Shown in pieces: positions 26,553 to 34,286 of a stretch of 64,000 bases of DNA. Under the pieces are notes generated by a model. It did no database searches. It saw nothing but the letters and a program-made list of their open reading frames with translations, and was not told the DNA's origin. Each line of letters starts with the position of its first letter. Within the stretch, counting starts at the first letter, position 1. Position numbers and translations under genes: made by a program. Source of the DNA: Sphingobium boeckii (GTDB lineage Bacteria > Pseudomonadota > Alphaproteobacteria > Sphingomonadales > Sphingomonadaceae); assembly GCF_014199215.1 (NCBI RefSeq), contig NZ_JACIJC010000004.1, forward strand, positions 1 through 64,000, written 5' to 3'.

Positions 26553-28100
26553 TTAGCGATGGAGCCCGATTCCGTATCGGCCGGGCGAGAGAATGCCATT
26601 GGGATCCAGTGCATCCTTGATGTTGTTGCAGGTTTGCAGGAAGCTGTGCCCAAGGCGGTTCATTGCATAGGGTTGGTAGGCCGTGGGCGGCCGCGACACA
26701 GGATAGCCAGCGGCGGCATACTCGTCGATAAACGCCTTGTAGCAAGCGTCTGCCCTCGCGTTCTCCTCGGGGTCTTCTCGGTTCCATACCAAAACATGCA
26801 GCGCGCGGCTCATGCGGGCACCGACGACGTGTTCACAAATATAGTCGAACCCAAAGCGTTCAAGAATATTCCGCGACAGGCGCTGATGATCCTTCGCGGT
26901 CTCTCCATGGATGGGCGTCACGGGCAGGATCCAAGTCGCGCCGCCTCCGGGGCGCCATTCGTAAAGAGGAAATTCGTCACGGGTCGGCTTTCCGATGAAG
27001 CTGTCGCTATGAATCCGGAACATGGGATTTTCGTCCGCAATCTCCTGCGGGATATAGGTCGCTTTGCCCGATTTTGTGAACAGGGCTCGAATAACGTCGA
27101 TCTGCGCATCCGCTGCTTCCTGCGTTGGAGCGTAGACAGCGCCCGAGACGACCCAACTTCCGATGCCATGTTCAGTCTGCATTTCCTTGCGAACAGCATC
27201 GGGGATCGTCTTGCGAATGTCTGCCCTGTCCAGAGGAAACCGCGTTTCAGTACCAAAGGCATAGATATCATTAGTGACTTTGAGCAGCGTGGGGATCACG
27301 CCCCGTAGTTTTGTGAAGCGCGCCAACTCCATGATCTCGCCGATGTCGTCATCATCTGGAAAAGAGAAAAAGAAGGATTGGGTCACGGGCGGCTTTGGCA
27401 TAAGCCATATGCCCATCCGGGTCACAATCCCGTAGTTGGACTGTAGAAATAGACCATCAAGATAGGGCCCAAGGCCATATTTGGAGATGTTCCAAGATTT
27501 TGAACCCTCCAGCGCGCCGTCGCCGGTACGCAATACATCTCCGTTCCCAAGCACGACCTCCATGCCACAGCTCATATAGAAATGGTCGAAATAGGGCGTG
27601 TAACCGGCACCTTTGTCCAGCGTATTGCCGAGCGGCCCTCCTTGGGGCGGCCCCGATGTGGTATCCAGCATAAGCGGATGCCCACGCGACTCTAACTCGT
27701 CATACAAATCTTGGTAGGAAACGCCTGGCTCTACTACCGCATATGCCATCTCTTCATTTATTTCGAGAATGCGATTCATGCGGCGGCCGAGCTCGACGAC
27801 GACCTGTCCGGGCAGGACCGGTGCGCGGCTTCCTAGTCCGATATTCTGGCCAGTACTTACTGGATAAAGCGGCACCTTGAAACGATTGGCAAGCGCAACG
27901 AGCCCCTGCACTTGCTCGGTCGAATTGGGATAAATAACGCCGGAAACGGGCACATTACCCTCCGGCATCAAATTCTCGCCGAAGCGATCGACCTTCGACG
28001 CGCTAGTGTCCACCCATTCGGCCCCCACCAGCGCTCGCGCAGCTACCATGAATTCCGCCAGATCGTCCTGCTGGACTGCAGTTTGCGATGATGTTGCCAC
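26553..28100 (-). CDS. VAO/4-cresol-dehydrogenase-family FAD oxidoreductase
   Basis: This 515-residue flavoprotein belongs to the vanillyl-alcohol-oxidase/p-cresol-methylhydroxylase family, which oxidises para-substituted phenols through a quinone methide. YPVSTGQNIGLGSRAPV (about 79-95) is the FAD pyrophosphate loop, YAVVEPGVSYQDLYDEL (about 120-136) follows, and DPNGILSPGRYGI (about 502-514) closes it, all as in PchF, VAO and eugenol oxidase. No signal peptide is seen, unlike periplasmic PchF. The gene is 2 bp after the GlcF-like gene, and no cytochrome subunit is present nearby, so electrons may pass to that iron-sulphur protein. Substrate could be a 4-alkylphenol, vanillyl alcohol or eugenol-like compound. 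Confidence 0.85.
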   Translation of the reverse strand: MATSSQTAVQQDDLAEFMVAARALVGAEWVDTSASKVDRFGENLMPEGNVPVSGVIYPNSTEQVQGLVALANRFKVPLYPVSTGQNIGLGSRAPVLPGQVVVELGRRMNRILEINEEMAYAVVEPGVSYQDLYDELESRGHPLMLDTTSGPPQGGPLGNTLDKGAGYTPYFDHFYMSCGMEVVLGNGDVLRTGDGALEGSKSWNISKYGLGPYLDGLFLQSNYGIVTRMGIWLMPKPPVTQSFFFSFPDDDDIGEIMELARFTKLRGVIPTLLKVTNDIYAFGTETRFPLDRADIRKTIPDAVRKEMQTEHGIGSWVVSGAVYAPTQEAADAQIDVIRALFTKSGKATYIPQEIADENPMFRIHSDSFIGKPTRDEFPLYEWRPGGGATWILPVTPIHGETAKDHQRLSRNILERFGFDYICEHVVGARMSRALHVLVWNREDPEENARADACYKAFIDEYAAAGYPVSRPPTAYQPYAMNRLGHSFLQTCNNIKDALDPNGILSPGRYGIGLHR

Positions 28101-28102
28101 GG

Positions 28103-29407
28103 CTATCCCCTATTTAACGCTGTCGCGCAAAGAGCGACGGGTTTTTTGCCGCCTGTTGCCCAATCAAGAAGTTCTACGAAATGCACGATCGGCACATCGC
28201 TATATTGTTGAATTTGGTTCATGCAGCCGATGTTTCCGGTCGCAATAACCTCGGGCTTTGTCCGCGAGATATTTTCCGCTTTCCGTTTACCCAGCCGCCC
28301 GGCGATCTCAGGTTGCAGCATATTGTACGTTCCCGCGGAGCCGCAGCACATGTGCCGTTCGGGGACATTCACCACATCACAGCCGACACGTGTCAGGAGT
28401 TGGCGCGGCTGGCTGGTCACGCGTTGCGCATGTTGCAGCGAACAGGGGTCATGATACGCGACCCGCAGACCAAGAGGCGCAACTGGTTCGATACCAATTC
28501 TCACCAGCCATTCAGAAATGTCGAGTGCGTGATCGGCGACAATCTGTGCTTTGCTGGCGTAATCAGGGTCGCCCTTGAGCAGATGCCCATAATCCTTGAT
28601 GGTCGTGCCACAACCGGACGCATTGATGATAATCGCCTGGACACCTTCGTCCACGATGGCGCTGTGCCATGCATCGACAGCGCGACGGGCCAAGGCGCGC
28701 GCCTCGTCCCCTCTTCCCATGTGGAGCGGAAGTGAACCGCAACATCCTACCGACCGAGGTTTGTAAATCTCGCATCCGTGGCGAGACAAAATCCGAATGG
28801 TCGCATCGTTAATTTGAACTCCGATGACCTTTTGGACGCATCCCTCAAGGAGAGCCACGCGATACCCGGCCGCTCCAGATGAATCGACTCTTTCCAAATG
28901 TGCAAAGTCGGATTTTTGAGGCTTCAGCGCCTTTGTCATCGCGATCATGCCGGCCAGCTTTGATCCGAGCACGCCCGAAAATGGGCGCGCGACGGACGCA
29001 GCCAACATACTTAAGCGGAACAATGCGGGATTTGGCAAAACTTTAGCGATTAAAGTTCGCAATGCCCTTTCAGCGAGAGGGCGACGATAATTCTCTTCTA
29101 TATATTCCCGCCCGATATCAATGAGCTTGCCATAATCAATGGATGTCGGACACGTCGTCGTGCACGCCATGCAGGAAAGGCAACGATCGAGATGCTTGAC
29201 CGTTGAGGGATCGGGGACCCCGCCTGCTTCAAGCATCTTCCCTATTAAATCGACACGACCGCGCGGTGAATCTAGCTCATCGCCGAGCAAGACATAAGTG
29301 GGGCAAGTTGCCGTGCAAAAGCCGTAATGGCGGCATTTCTCTATTTCGGACGCAGCTTCTTGCAGGATCGGACTGGCAATCTGTTGCTCGGTAAAATACG
29401 TTTTCAT
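28103..29407 (-). CDS. GlcF-like two-cluster iron-sulphur protein with CCG domains
   Basis: This 434-residue protein resembles GlcF, the iron-sulphur subunit of glycolate oxidase. N-terminal cluster motifs are at 25-35 (CRHYGFCTATC) and 76-86 (CLSCMACTTTC), and two CCG domains follow (GCCGSLPLHMG and MCCGSAGTYNM regions). In the first motif the second cysteine of the usual CxxCxxCxxxC is Tyr28, encoded by TAC. The second motif is complete. The start is at 29407 with an AAGAG ribosome site. GlcF normally partners GlcD, a PF01565 flavoprotein; here the next gene encodes a VAO-type PF01565 flavoprotein, suggesting an electron path from phenol oxidation to a membrane carrier. It is the first gene of a four-gene operon. 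Confidence 0.85.
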   Translation of the reverse strand: MKTYFTEQQIASPILQEAASEIEKCRHYGFCTATCPTYVLLGDELDSPRGRVDLIGKMLEAGGVPDPSTVKHLDRCLSCMACTTTCPTSIDYGKLIDIGREYIEENYRRPLAERALRTLIAKVLPNPALFRLSMLAASVARPFSGVLGSKLAGMIAMTKALKPQKSDFAHLERVDSSGAAGYRVALLEGCVQKVIGVQINDATIRILSRHGCEIYKPRSVGCCGSLPLHMGRGDEARALARRAVDAWHSAIVDEGVQAIIINASGCGTTIKDYGHLLKGDPDYASKAQIVADHALDISEWLVRIGIEPVAPLGLRVAYHDPCSLQHAQRVTSQPRQLLTRVGCDVVNVPERHMCCGSAGTYNMLQPEIAGRLGKRKAENISRTKPEVIATGNIGCMNQIQQYSDVPIVHFVELLDWATGGKKPVALCATALNRG

Positions 29408-29791
29408 CGCCGCTCTTTCCGTTCGAAACAGCGTTAGAGCCAACGGTCGTCCATATGTAAAATATTTAATTCGTGGGAAGTAATTCGTTTTTCGAATAAA
29501 ATCATGTTTTCATCAGGACCATGAATCAGGGAAATTTTTGAATCTCGCCTGACTGAATTTCTGACCATTGTTCACGCGTGCAGGCGGACAGCGCTAGCCG
29601 ACGAGGCGCGTTTTCGGTGGCGGCAAACATGTGAAGCGCGATGCAGAATAGCGCACAAGAGTGGCGCGTTGTTGACGCGAGCCCACTGCAAACGTCATTC
29701 GTCGCGATTTGGACCCAATTGCCACCACCCTCAAAGCAACGGTCGCGCCGCGGCGTTTTCATGACTCAACGACGCGTTCTTTCAAAGGATT
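29408..29791. other. Intergenic region upstream of the iron-sulphur/flavoprotein operon
   Basis: No convincing gene lies in this 384-bp gap. The part next to the operon is AT-rich and holds the weak LysR-like site at 29453-29467. The minus-strand frame 29526-29762 is basic, lacks a ribosome site and resembles nothing known. No terminator hairpin was recognised after the ferredoxin gene. Confidence 0.3.
29453..29467. promoter_or_regulatory. Possible third, weaker copy of the LysR-like site
   Basis: ATATGTAAAATATTT begins 46 bp upstream of the iron-sulphur gene start. It shares ATATGT and AATAT with the 16-bp block at 13416 and 23976 and sits at a similar distance from the start codon (44 bp at 23976). 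The AGATTGC half is missing, so a link is tentative. Confidence 0.25.
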
Positions 29792-30100
29792 TCATGCAAA
29801 TACTTCGATTCGGCCATCGCGGACGCGAACTTCGAAAGCAGCAACGGGCTCATAGACCGGCGCTGAGACCGCCTCACCTGTCTTGAGACAGAACTTGCCT
29901 TGATGCAGCGGGCATTCAAGGCAACCGTCCTCAACCCAGCCCTCAGAAAGTTGCGCTTCGCCGTGCGTGCACAGATCGTAAAGTGCATAATGGCTGCCTT
30001 CGTGCAGTACCAGCGCGATTGGCTTTCCGCCAGCGTTGACGCCGGCAACTTCACCTTCAGGGACGAGACCTTCAGGCCCCACATCATACCAATGGCTCAT
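29792..30100 (-). CDS. Rieske-type ferredoxin of a ring-hydroxylating dioxygenase
   Basis: This 102-residue cytosolic electron carrier shuttles electrons from a reductase to an oxygenase. The Rieske ligands are Cys44 and His46 in CTHGEA and Cys63 and His66 in CPLHQG. It matches the small ferredoxin of BphA3/AndAb/NahAb type. It is third in the alpha-beta-ferredoxin operon, 9 bp after the beta subunit. The reductase is not in this operon; the one at 8003 is the only candidate in the window. Confidence 0.92.
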   Translation of the reverse strand: MSHWYDVGPEGLVPEGEVAGVNAGGKPIALVLHEGSHYALYDLCTHGEAQLSEGWVEDGCLECPLHQGKFCLKTGEAVSAPVYEPVAAFEVRVRDGRIEVFA

Positions 30101-30109
30101 TGAAATTCC

Positions 30110-30586
30110 TCAGATCGGGATCGCAAGCAGCGTTTGAACACGCGACGTCTCGAAAATGCAACGCAGGCGGGAAAAGCGCCAGCCTTCAGCCGTGACTACC
30201 AGGCCACCGAGATAACGACCTGTCTGATACACGAAGGATTGCCCAGCTTGGTTAGAATTGATCACCAGATAATTGCTTGTAAATGCGATTTCGGCGTCCG
30301 ATACGCTTTGAATTACCAAACCAGACAGGAAATGACGATATGTCTGAGGCGAAAATATGTTTGCGTTTCTCAGTGAAATGACGCGGTCCCGCAACATGCG
30401 TTGGTTATCGCAGCGCATGACTGGTGCTGGTAAGCCCATATCCTCATTTTCGCGTGGAATGATTTCATAAAGGCAATCCTCTACGAACAGCGCAGGCCAT
30501 TCCTCCAGCCTATCATTATCGATCACGTCAATGTAGAGATCGAGGAGACATTGGACCTCGAGCCGGACCATCAAATCTTTAGTCAT
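30110..30586 (-). CDS. Ring-hydroxylating dioxygenase beta subunit
   Basis: This 158-residue small subunit has the cone-shaped NTF2-like fold expected for dioxygenase beta subunits: an N-terminal helix (VQCLLDLYIDVIDNDRLEEWPALFVEDCLYEIIPREN) followed by strands and the RDRVISLRNANIFSPQTYRHFLSG block. It stabilises the alpha3-beta3 oxygenase and has no metal site. Length is close to AndAd and NagH (about 160). Its start overlaps the alpha-subunit stop by four bases (ATGA), coupling the two. Confidence 0.9.
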   Translation of the reverse strand: MTKDLMVRLEVQCLLDLYIDVIDNDRLEEWPALFVEDCLYEIIPRENEDMGLPAPVMRCDNQRMLRDRVISLRNANIFSPQTYRHFLSGLVIQSVSDAEIAFTSNYLVINSNQAGQSFVYQTGRYLGGLVVTAEGWRFSRLRCIFETSRVQTLLAIPI

Positions 30587-31875
30587 GCTCCATGCTCCCC
30601 GTCAGTCTTCGTGGTGGGAAGATCCATCAGCTTCTGATAGCCTTTCCAAAAGCTGCGAATAAGATTTTCAGTGATGAGCGTATTCTTTTGCTCGGGAGCA
30701 TCGCGGGCCATTTCGATCACTGAGTGCGCATTGCCATCACGAACAGTGCCTTGTTGAACCAACTCGGTCGCCTCGGTATCTTCCATCGAGATATAGCCTG
30801 CCGGGCCAACGAGATTGGCCTGCTTGACACGTAAAGCGCGTAGCTCGACCGTGTCATCCGCATAGCCGAAAAAGTGGAATATTAGCTCAAAATTATTGGG
30901 CCCCTTGGGCAGAAGTTGCCGCGCCACCAGCGTGTTGTGGATCTGCTGAATCACCAATTGTGGAAAAATCGGCTGAATATGATTCGTCGCCAACACGTCG
31001 AACTCAGGAACAAGCGCCAGAATGCTATCATCCTCGAGACTGAAACCTTCGTCGTAAGAACGAATATTTTGTTCTTTATAGGCGTCTCCCGTATTTTCCT
31101 GCTCTTTGATCGCCAGAATGATCGAGTGAAGACCGTCGATATTATCAGTTTGACAATGCGCCTTCATACCCACGCGGAAGATATTGAAGGTTGTATGAAA
31201 CAGGTGGAGCAGACTCGCGTGATACGGGTCTTTCACATTCTCGAGATAGAGCTTCCAGTTGGAGTTAGAGAATTGGCGCGTGCAACCAAGATACTCAACC
31301 GGCTTATGAAAGATCCGATCGATGAATCCAGCCATGTCTGGCCCGACATAATCCAGAAAATCCACGACGGAATCGCTGAATGTCGCGAAAACAAGGCCCC
31401 GATAATTTTGGACACGGAGTTGTCGCAAGCCATGATTAGCTGGCTTAAAGTCTTTGGGCATTCCCTCGGCACCCTTTTGGCCGCGCCGAAAAGGGACGCC
31501 GAGCAAATTGCCGCGCGTATCGTAGCTCCATTGGTGATAGACGCAGTCGTGACTTTTCGCATTGCCCCGCGCTAAGCGGCACACCATCGCGCCGCGGTGA
31601 GCGCAACGATTCACCCAAGCGGCCAATTCGCCGTCTTCGGTACGCGTTAGTACGACCGGCGTATCGCCTATAAACGTGCTTTTAAAGTCACCTGGGCTTT
31701 TCACCTCATCTTCCAGCCCCAGAAAATTCCATGTCGGACCGCGATAAATGCGCTCCTGTTCACGATCGTAGACGTCCTGGCTGCTGAACACCTTGTATGG
31801 TACCCGAGAGCCATCGCCCTTAGGAAATTCAGCGACAGAAAATCGCTTCTCTAGATCAGTTGAAATGTCGCCCAT
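30583..31875 (-). CDS. Ring-hydroxylating dioxygenase alpha subunit, anthranilate/salicylate hydroxylating type
   Basis: This 430-residue catalytic subunit has Rieske ligands Cys91, His93, Cys111 and His114 (CAHRGA...CVYHQW) and iron ligands His219 and His224 (DPYHASLLH), with Asp366 likely third. The PFRRGQKGAEGMPKDF and NHGLRQLRV...RGLVFATF segments resemble AndAc (anthranilate 1,2-dioxygenase) and NagG/AhdA1-type salicylate hydroxylases. Both anthranilate and salicylate 1-hydroxylation give catechol, matching the cat operon. The start at 31875 has an AAGGGAATTAGCG leader; the longer ORF to 31950 is not preferred. The gene order alpha-beta-ferredoxin plus an AndR-like AraC gene supports the anthranilate option, but salicylate cannot be excluded. 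Confidence 0.88.
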   Translation of the reverse strand: MGDISTDLEKRFSVAEFPKGDGSRVPYKVFSSQDVYDREQERIYRGPTWNFLGLEDEVKSPGDFKSTFIGDTPVVLTRTEDGELAAWVNRCAHRGAMVCRLARGNAKSHDCVYHQWSYDTRGNLLGVPFRRGQKGAEGMPKDFKPANHGLRQLRVQNYRGLVFATFSDSVVDFLDYVGPDMAGFIDRIFHKPVEYLGCTRQFSNSNWKLYLENVKDPYHASLLHLFHTTFNIFRVGMKAHCQTDNIDGLHSIILAIKEQENTGDAYKEQNIRSYDEGFSLEDDSILALVPEFDVLATNHIQPIFPQLVIQQIHNTLVARQLLPKGPNNFELIFHFFGYADDTVELRALRVKQANLVGPAGYISMEDTEATELVQQGTVRDGNAHSVIEMARDAPEQKNTLITENLIRSFWKGYQKLMDLPTTKTDGEHGA

Positions 31876-32248
31876 CGCTAATTCCCTTATTTTCTTGATT
31901 GGCCACAGGAGTTCTCGATCATGGGAGGGGCTGCAATCCGATTGGCGCATGGAAGCAAGCCACTATCCGAATCTGGCAATTAAATGCTGCCTTTTGCCGG
32001 AGCCGATGGCATTCGGCCTGTTTTTGAGGCTTGGCGACCGCCGTGCGGCGCACTCTGGACAGTTTCTGGCGGCTGAATGACGCCCCTCTCAAACCGCTTC
32101 TCAAAAAAGGACCCGTCGTGAAAGACCGTTTTTGAGAACTGAAATTTTCCACAAAAGAACGAACAACCGGATGAGCTGACTAAACCGGCAATAATCCTTC
32201 GAAGCCCCACGCAGCAACGCACGATTGACAGGCTGCGCAAACAGCCGG
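31876..32248. other. Intergenic boundary region with inverted repeat
   Basis: This 373-bp gap separates the catabolic genes from the sulfatase gene, and by eye the base composition changes around it. It contains a perfect 10-bp inverted repeat, TTCTCAAAAA (32098-32107) and TTTTTGAGAA (32129-32138), 21 bp apart. That repeat could be a terminator for the minus-strand sulfatase gene or an operator for the dioxygenase. No gene was recognised. Confidence 0.35.
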
Positions 32249-34210
32249 CTAGAAGGTCGGCCCCGGCATTGGCTGGCCGAGATATGGGCCATTTTTCCGA
32301 TCATACCACGACCGGTCCAGAAGGTCGTAGCCCGGTGCATAGACCCCCTCGAGCACAGCAGTGAGATACCGTGCGGCCGCGTGGAGGTTTTCGTCGTCGC
32401 TTGCGGTGAGGCGGCGGATCGAGGGCAGAGCGGGCAGAGCCAAGCGGCCCGCAAGGATCAGCGCCGAGATCGCCTGCAATTGCAATGCTACGGATGGCGC
32501 CGCGTCCAGGATCGTCGCCAGATTTGCAATGCCTTTAGCATGTTGCGCTGTTTCGCACAGCGCGCTGGCCGCCTGCAAACGCACATAAGGCGATGGATCG
32601 TGCTCCGCCAAGCGAACAAGTCGGTCTTCGGCCAGCCCAGCATCGGACCCCAGCAATTTAATGCCATAGACCGCCCAATAGCGAACAAGATCATTGTCAT
32701 GGGAAAGCTGCTTGCGGAACCGCTCGAGGTTTCGCGGATCGCGGCGCGCGGATTGCTGCGCCAGCGCCATCAGCTTGCCAAGCGGATAGGCCGTGCGATT
32801 GCGGCTCTGAAAATAGCCTTCGGCCCCGTGCCCCTCGGGAATGAACCCATTATCGTTGATCTTGACCATATGCCGATCGAGCGCGGAACGCATCGCCGCG
32901 ATTCGACCGGCCTGTGCAGGGTCGCCGATCAGGTTGCGCACCTGATCCCGGTCGGTGCCGAGATCGTAAAATTCCTCATAGGGCTTGGTCTGGAAAAACC
33001 GATCTTGCGCGGGGTTCAGTCGGTCGGCGTCATGTGCGCGTTCCCATGATTGATAGGATTTGGCGACCCAGGAATAGCTCATCGGCGTGCCCCAGGCGAC
33101 ATCGGGCAAATAGTTGCGGATATAACGATAGCGCCCGTCGCAGACGGTGCGGTTGAAGTCGTAGCGTTCCCCCTGGCGATCGTTTGCGCCGAACGCGAAT
33201 TTTTCGGGGCTTCCCGCATAAGGGCCAAGCAAGGCGCGCCCCACCATGTGCGGGGCTTTGGGCTGACCGATCAGCGACAACAACGTCGGCACCAGATCAA
33301 TGTAGCTGACCGGGCTATTCACGACGCTGCCGGCCGGCGCGGGCGCCAGATGTTGCCATTTGGGCGGCACATAGATCATCAGGCAGGTCCGGTAGCCCTC
33401 GTCATAGCTGTAATGCTTGCTGCGCGGCATCACCCCGCCATTGTCGGAATAGTAGAAGACGATGGTGTCCTCGGCGAGACCGTCCGCCTCGAGCGCGGCC
33501 AGCCGCTTGCCACAATTGGCGTCCATCATTTCGATACGGTTGTAATAGCTCGACAGATCGGTGCGGACCTCCGGCGTGTCGGGCAGATAGGCCGGCACGC
33601 GGACATCCTCCGGTTTGACCCGCCCCTCGGTCTTGAAGAAAATCTGGGATTCATGCGTCGTCAGGTCGTTGAAGACCGCCATGAAGGGCTTGCCTGCCGG
33701 CCGGTTACGCCACTGCGCGGTCCGGCTGTTATCGTCCCAGATAATCTTTGGATCGATGTCGCAATTATAGTCTGTCTTGAAATTGTTCAGGCAGTAATAG
33801 CCCGCCTCGCGGAGGTATTCCGGGTAGGTCTTGAGCTGCTTGGGGAGATGCGCGTTGGCGCGCATGTGCTGGGCGGGCGAACAACTCTCGGCATGGACGC
33901 CGGTCAGAATGCCGAAGCGCGAGGTCGCGCAGACCGGCGCATTGGAAAAGGCATTGCGATAAAGCACGCCCTTCTTCGCCAATGCGTCGAGATGCGGCGT
34001 ATGCGCGATCGGATCGCCATAGGCCCCGAGATAGGGGTTGTTGTCCTCGCTGACCATCCACAGGATGTTCGGCAGCCCCTTGGGCGTCGCAGGCCTGGCA
34101 GCCGCGAGCGCCAGCGGCGGGAAGCTCACCGCCATGCCGCCGGCCACGCCGCGGCCGAGAACATTGCGCCGTGAGAGGGCGCGTTTCAGGCGGCTATGCT
34201 CATCGCTCAT
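32249..34210 (-). CDS. Tat-exported sulfatase with HEAT-like C-terminus
   Basis: This 653-residue periplasmic or exported type I sulfatase has a twin-arginine signal (SRRNVLGRGVAGG, about 13-25). Metal-site residues include Asp56 and Asn57 (SEDNN) and YYSDNGG. The formylglycine site is Cys94 in CATSRFGILTG; the usual motif is C-x-P/A-x-R, so Thr at the third position is unusual. The C-terminal 150 residues (HDNDLVRYWAVYGIKLLGSDAG onward) look like HEAT-type repeats. The start at 34210 has AGAGGA upstream. It follows its probable activating enzyme by 76 bp. N-sulfoglucosamine-type or organosulphate hydrolysis is possible; substrate is not readable. Confidence 0.88.
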   Translation of the reverse strand: MSDEHSRLKRALSRRNVLGRGVAGGMAVSFPPLALAAARPATPKGLPNILWMVSEDNNPYLGAYGDPIAHTPHLDALAKKGVLYRNAFSNAPVCATSRFGILTGVHAESCSPAQHMRANAHLPKQLKTYPEYLREAGYYCLNNFKTDYNCDIDPKIIWDDNSRTAQWRNRPAGKPFMAVFNDLTTHESQIFFKTEGRVKPEDVRVPAYLPDTPEVRTDLSSYYNRIEMMDANCGKRLAALEADGLAEDTIVFYYSDNGGVMPRSKHYSYDEGYRTCLMIYVPPKWQHLAPAPAGSVVNSPVSYIDLVPTLLSLIGQPKAPHMVGRALLGPYAGSPEKFAFGANDRQGERYDFNRTVCDGRYRYIRNYLPDVAWGTPMSYSWVAKSYQSWERAHDADRLNPAQDRFFQTKPYEEFYDLGTDRDQVRNLIGDPAQAGRIAAMRSALDRHMVKINDNGFIPEGHGAEGYFQSRNRTAYPLGKLMALAQQSARRDPRNLERFRKQLSHDNDLVRYWAVYGIKLLGSDAGLAEDRLVRLAEHDPSPYVRLQAASALCETAQHAKGIANLATILDAAPSVALQLQAISALILAGRLALPALPSIRRLTASDDENLHAAARYLTAVLEGVYAPGYDLLDRSWYDRKNGPYLGQPMPGPTF

Positions 34211-34286
34211 CAGGAAATCCTCTAAAAACATACTGATCGTTTCTGCACGATGACGCGCGGCTCTGCAGCCCGGCGTTCACGGCTCG

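Noticed and set aside
26553-28100. Assignment of the flavoprotein as GlcD (glycolate oxidase)
   Set aside because: Although it is next to a GlcF-like gene, the FAD loop, VVEPGVSYQDLY and DPNGILSPGRYG motifs match the VAO/4-cresol dehydrogenase family instead.
33050-34174. 374-codon plus-strand open frame
   Set aside because: Antisense to the sulfatase gene and arginine/isoleucine-rich without domains.
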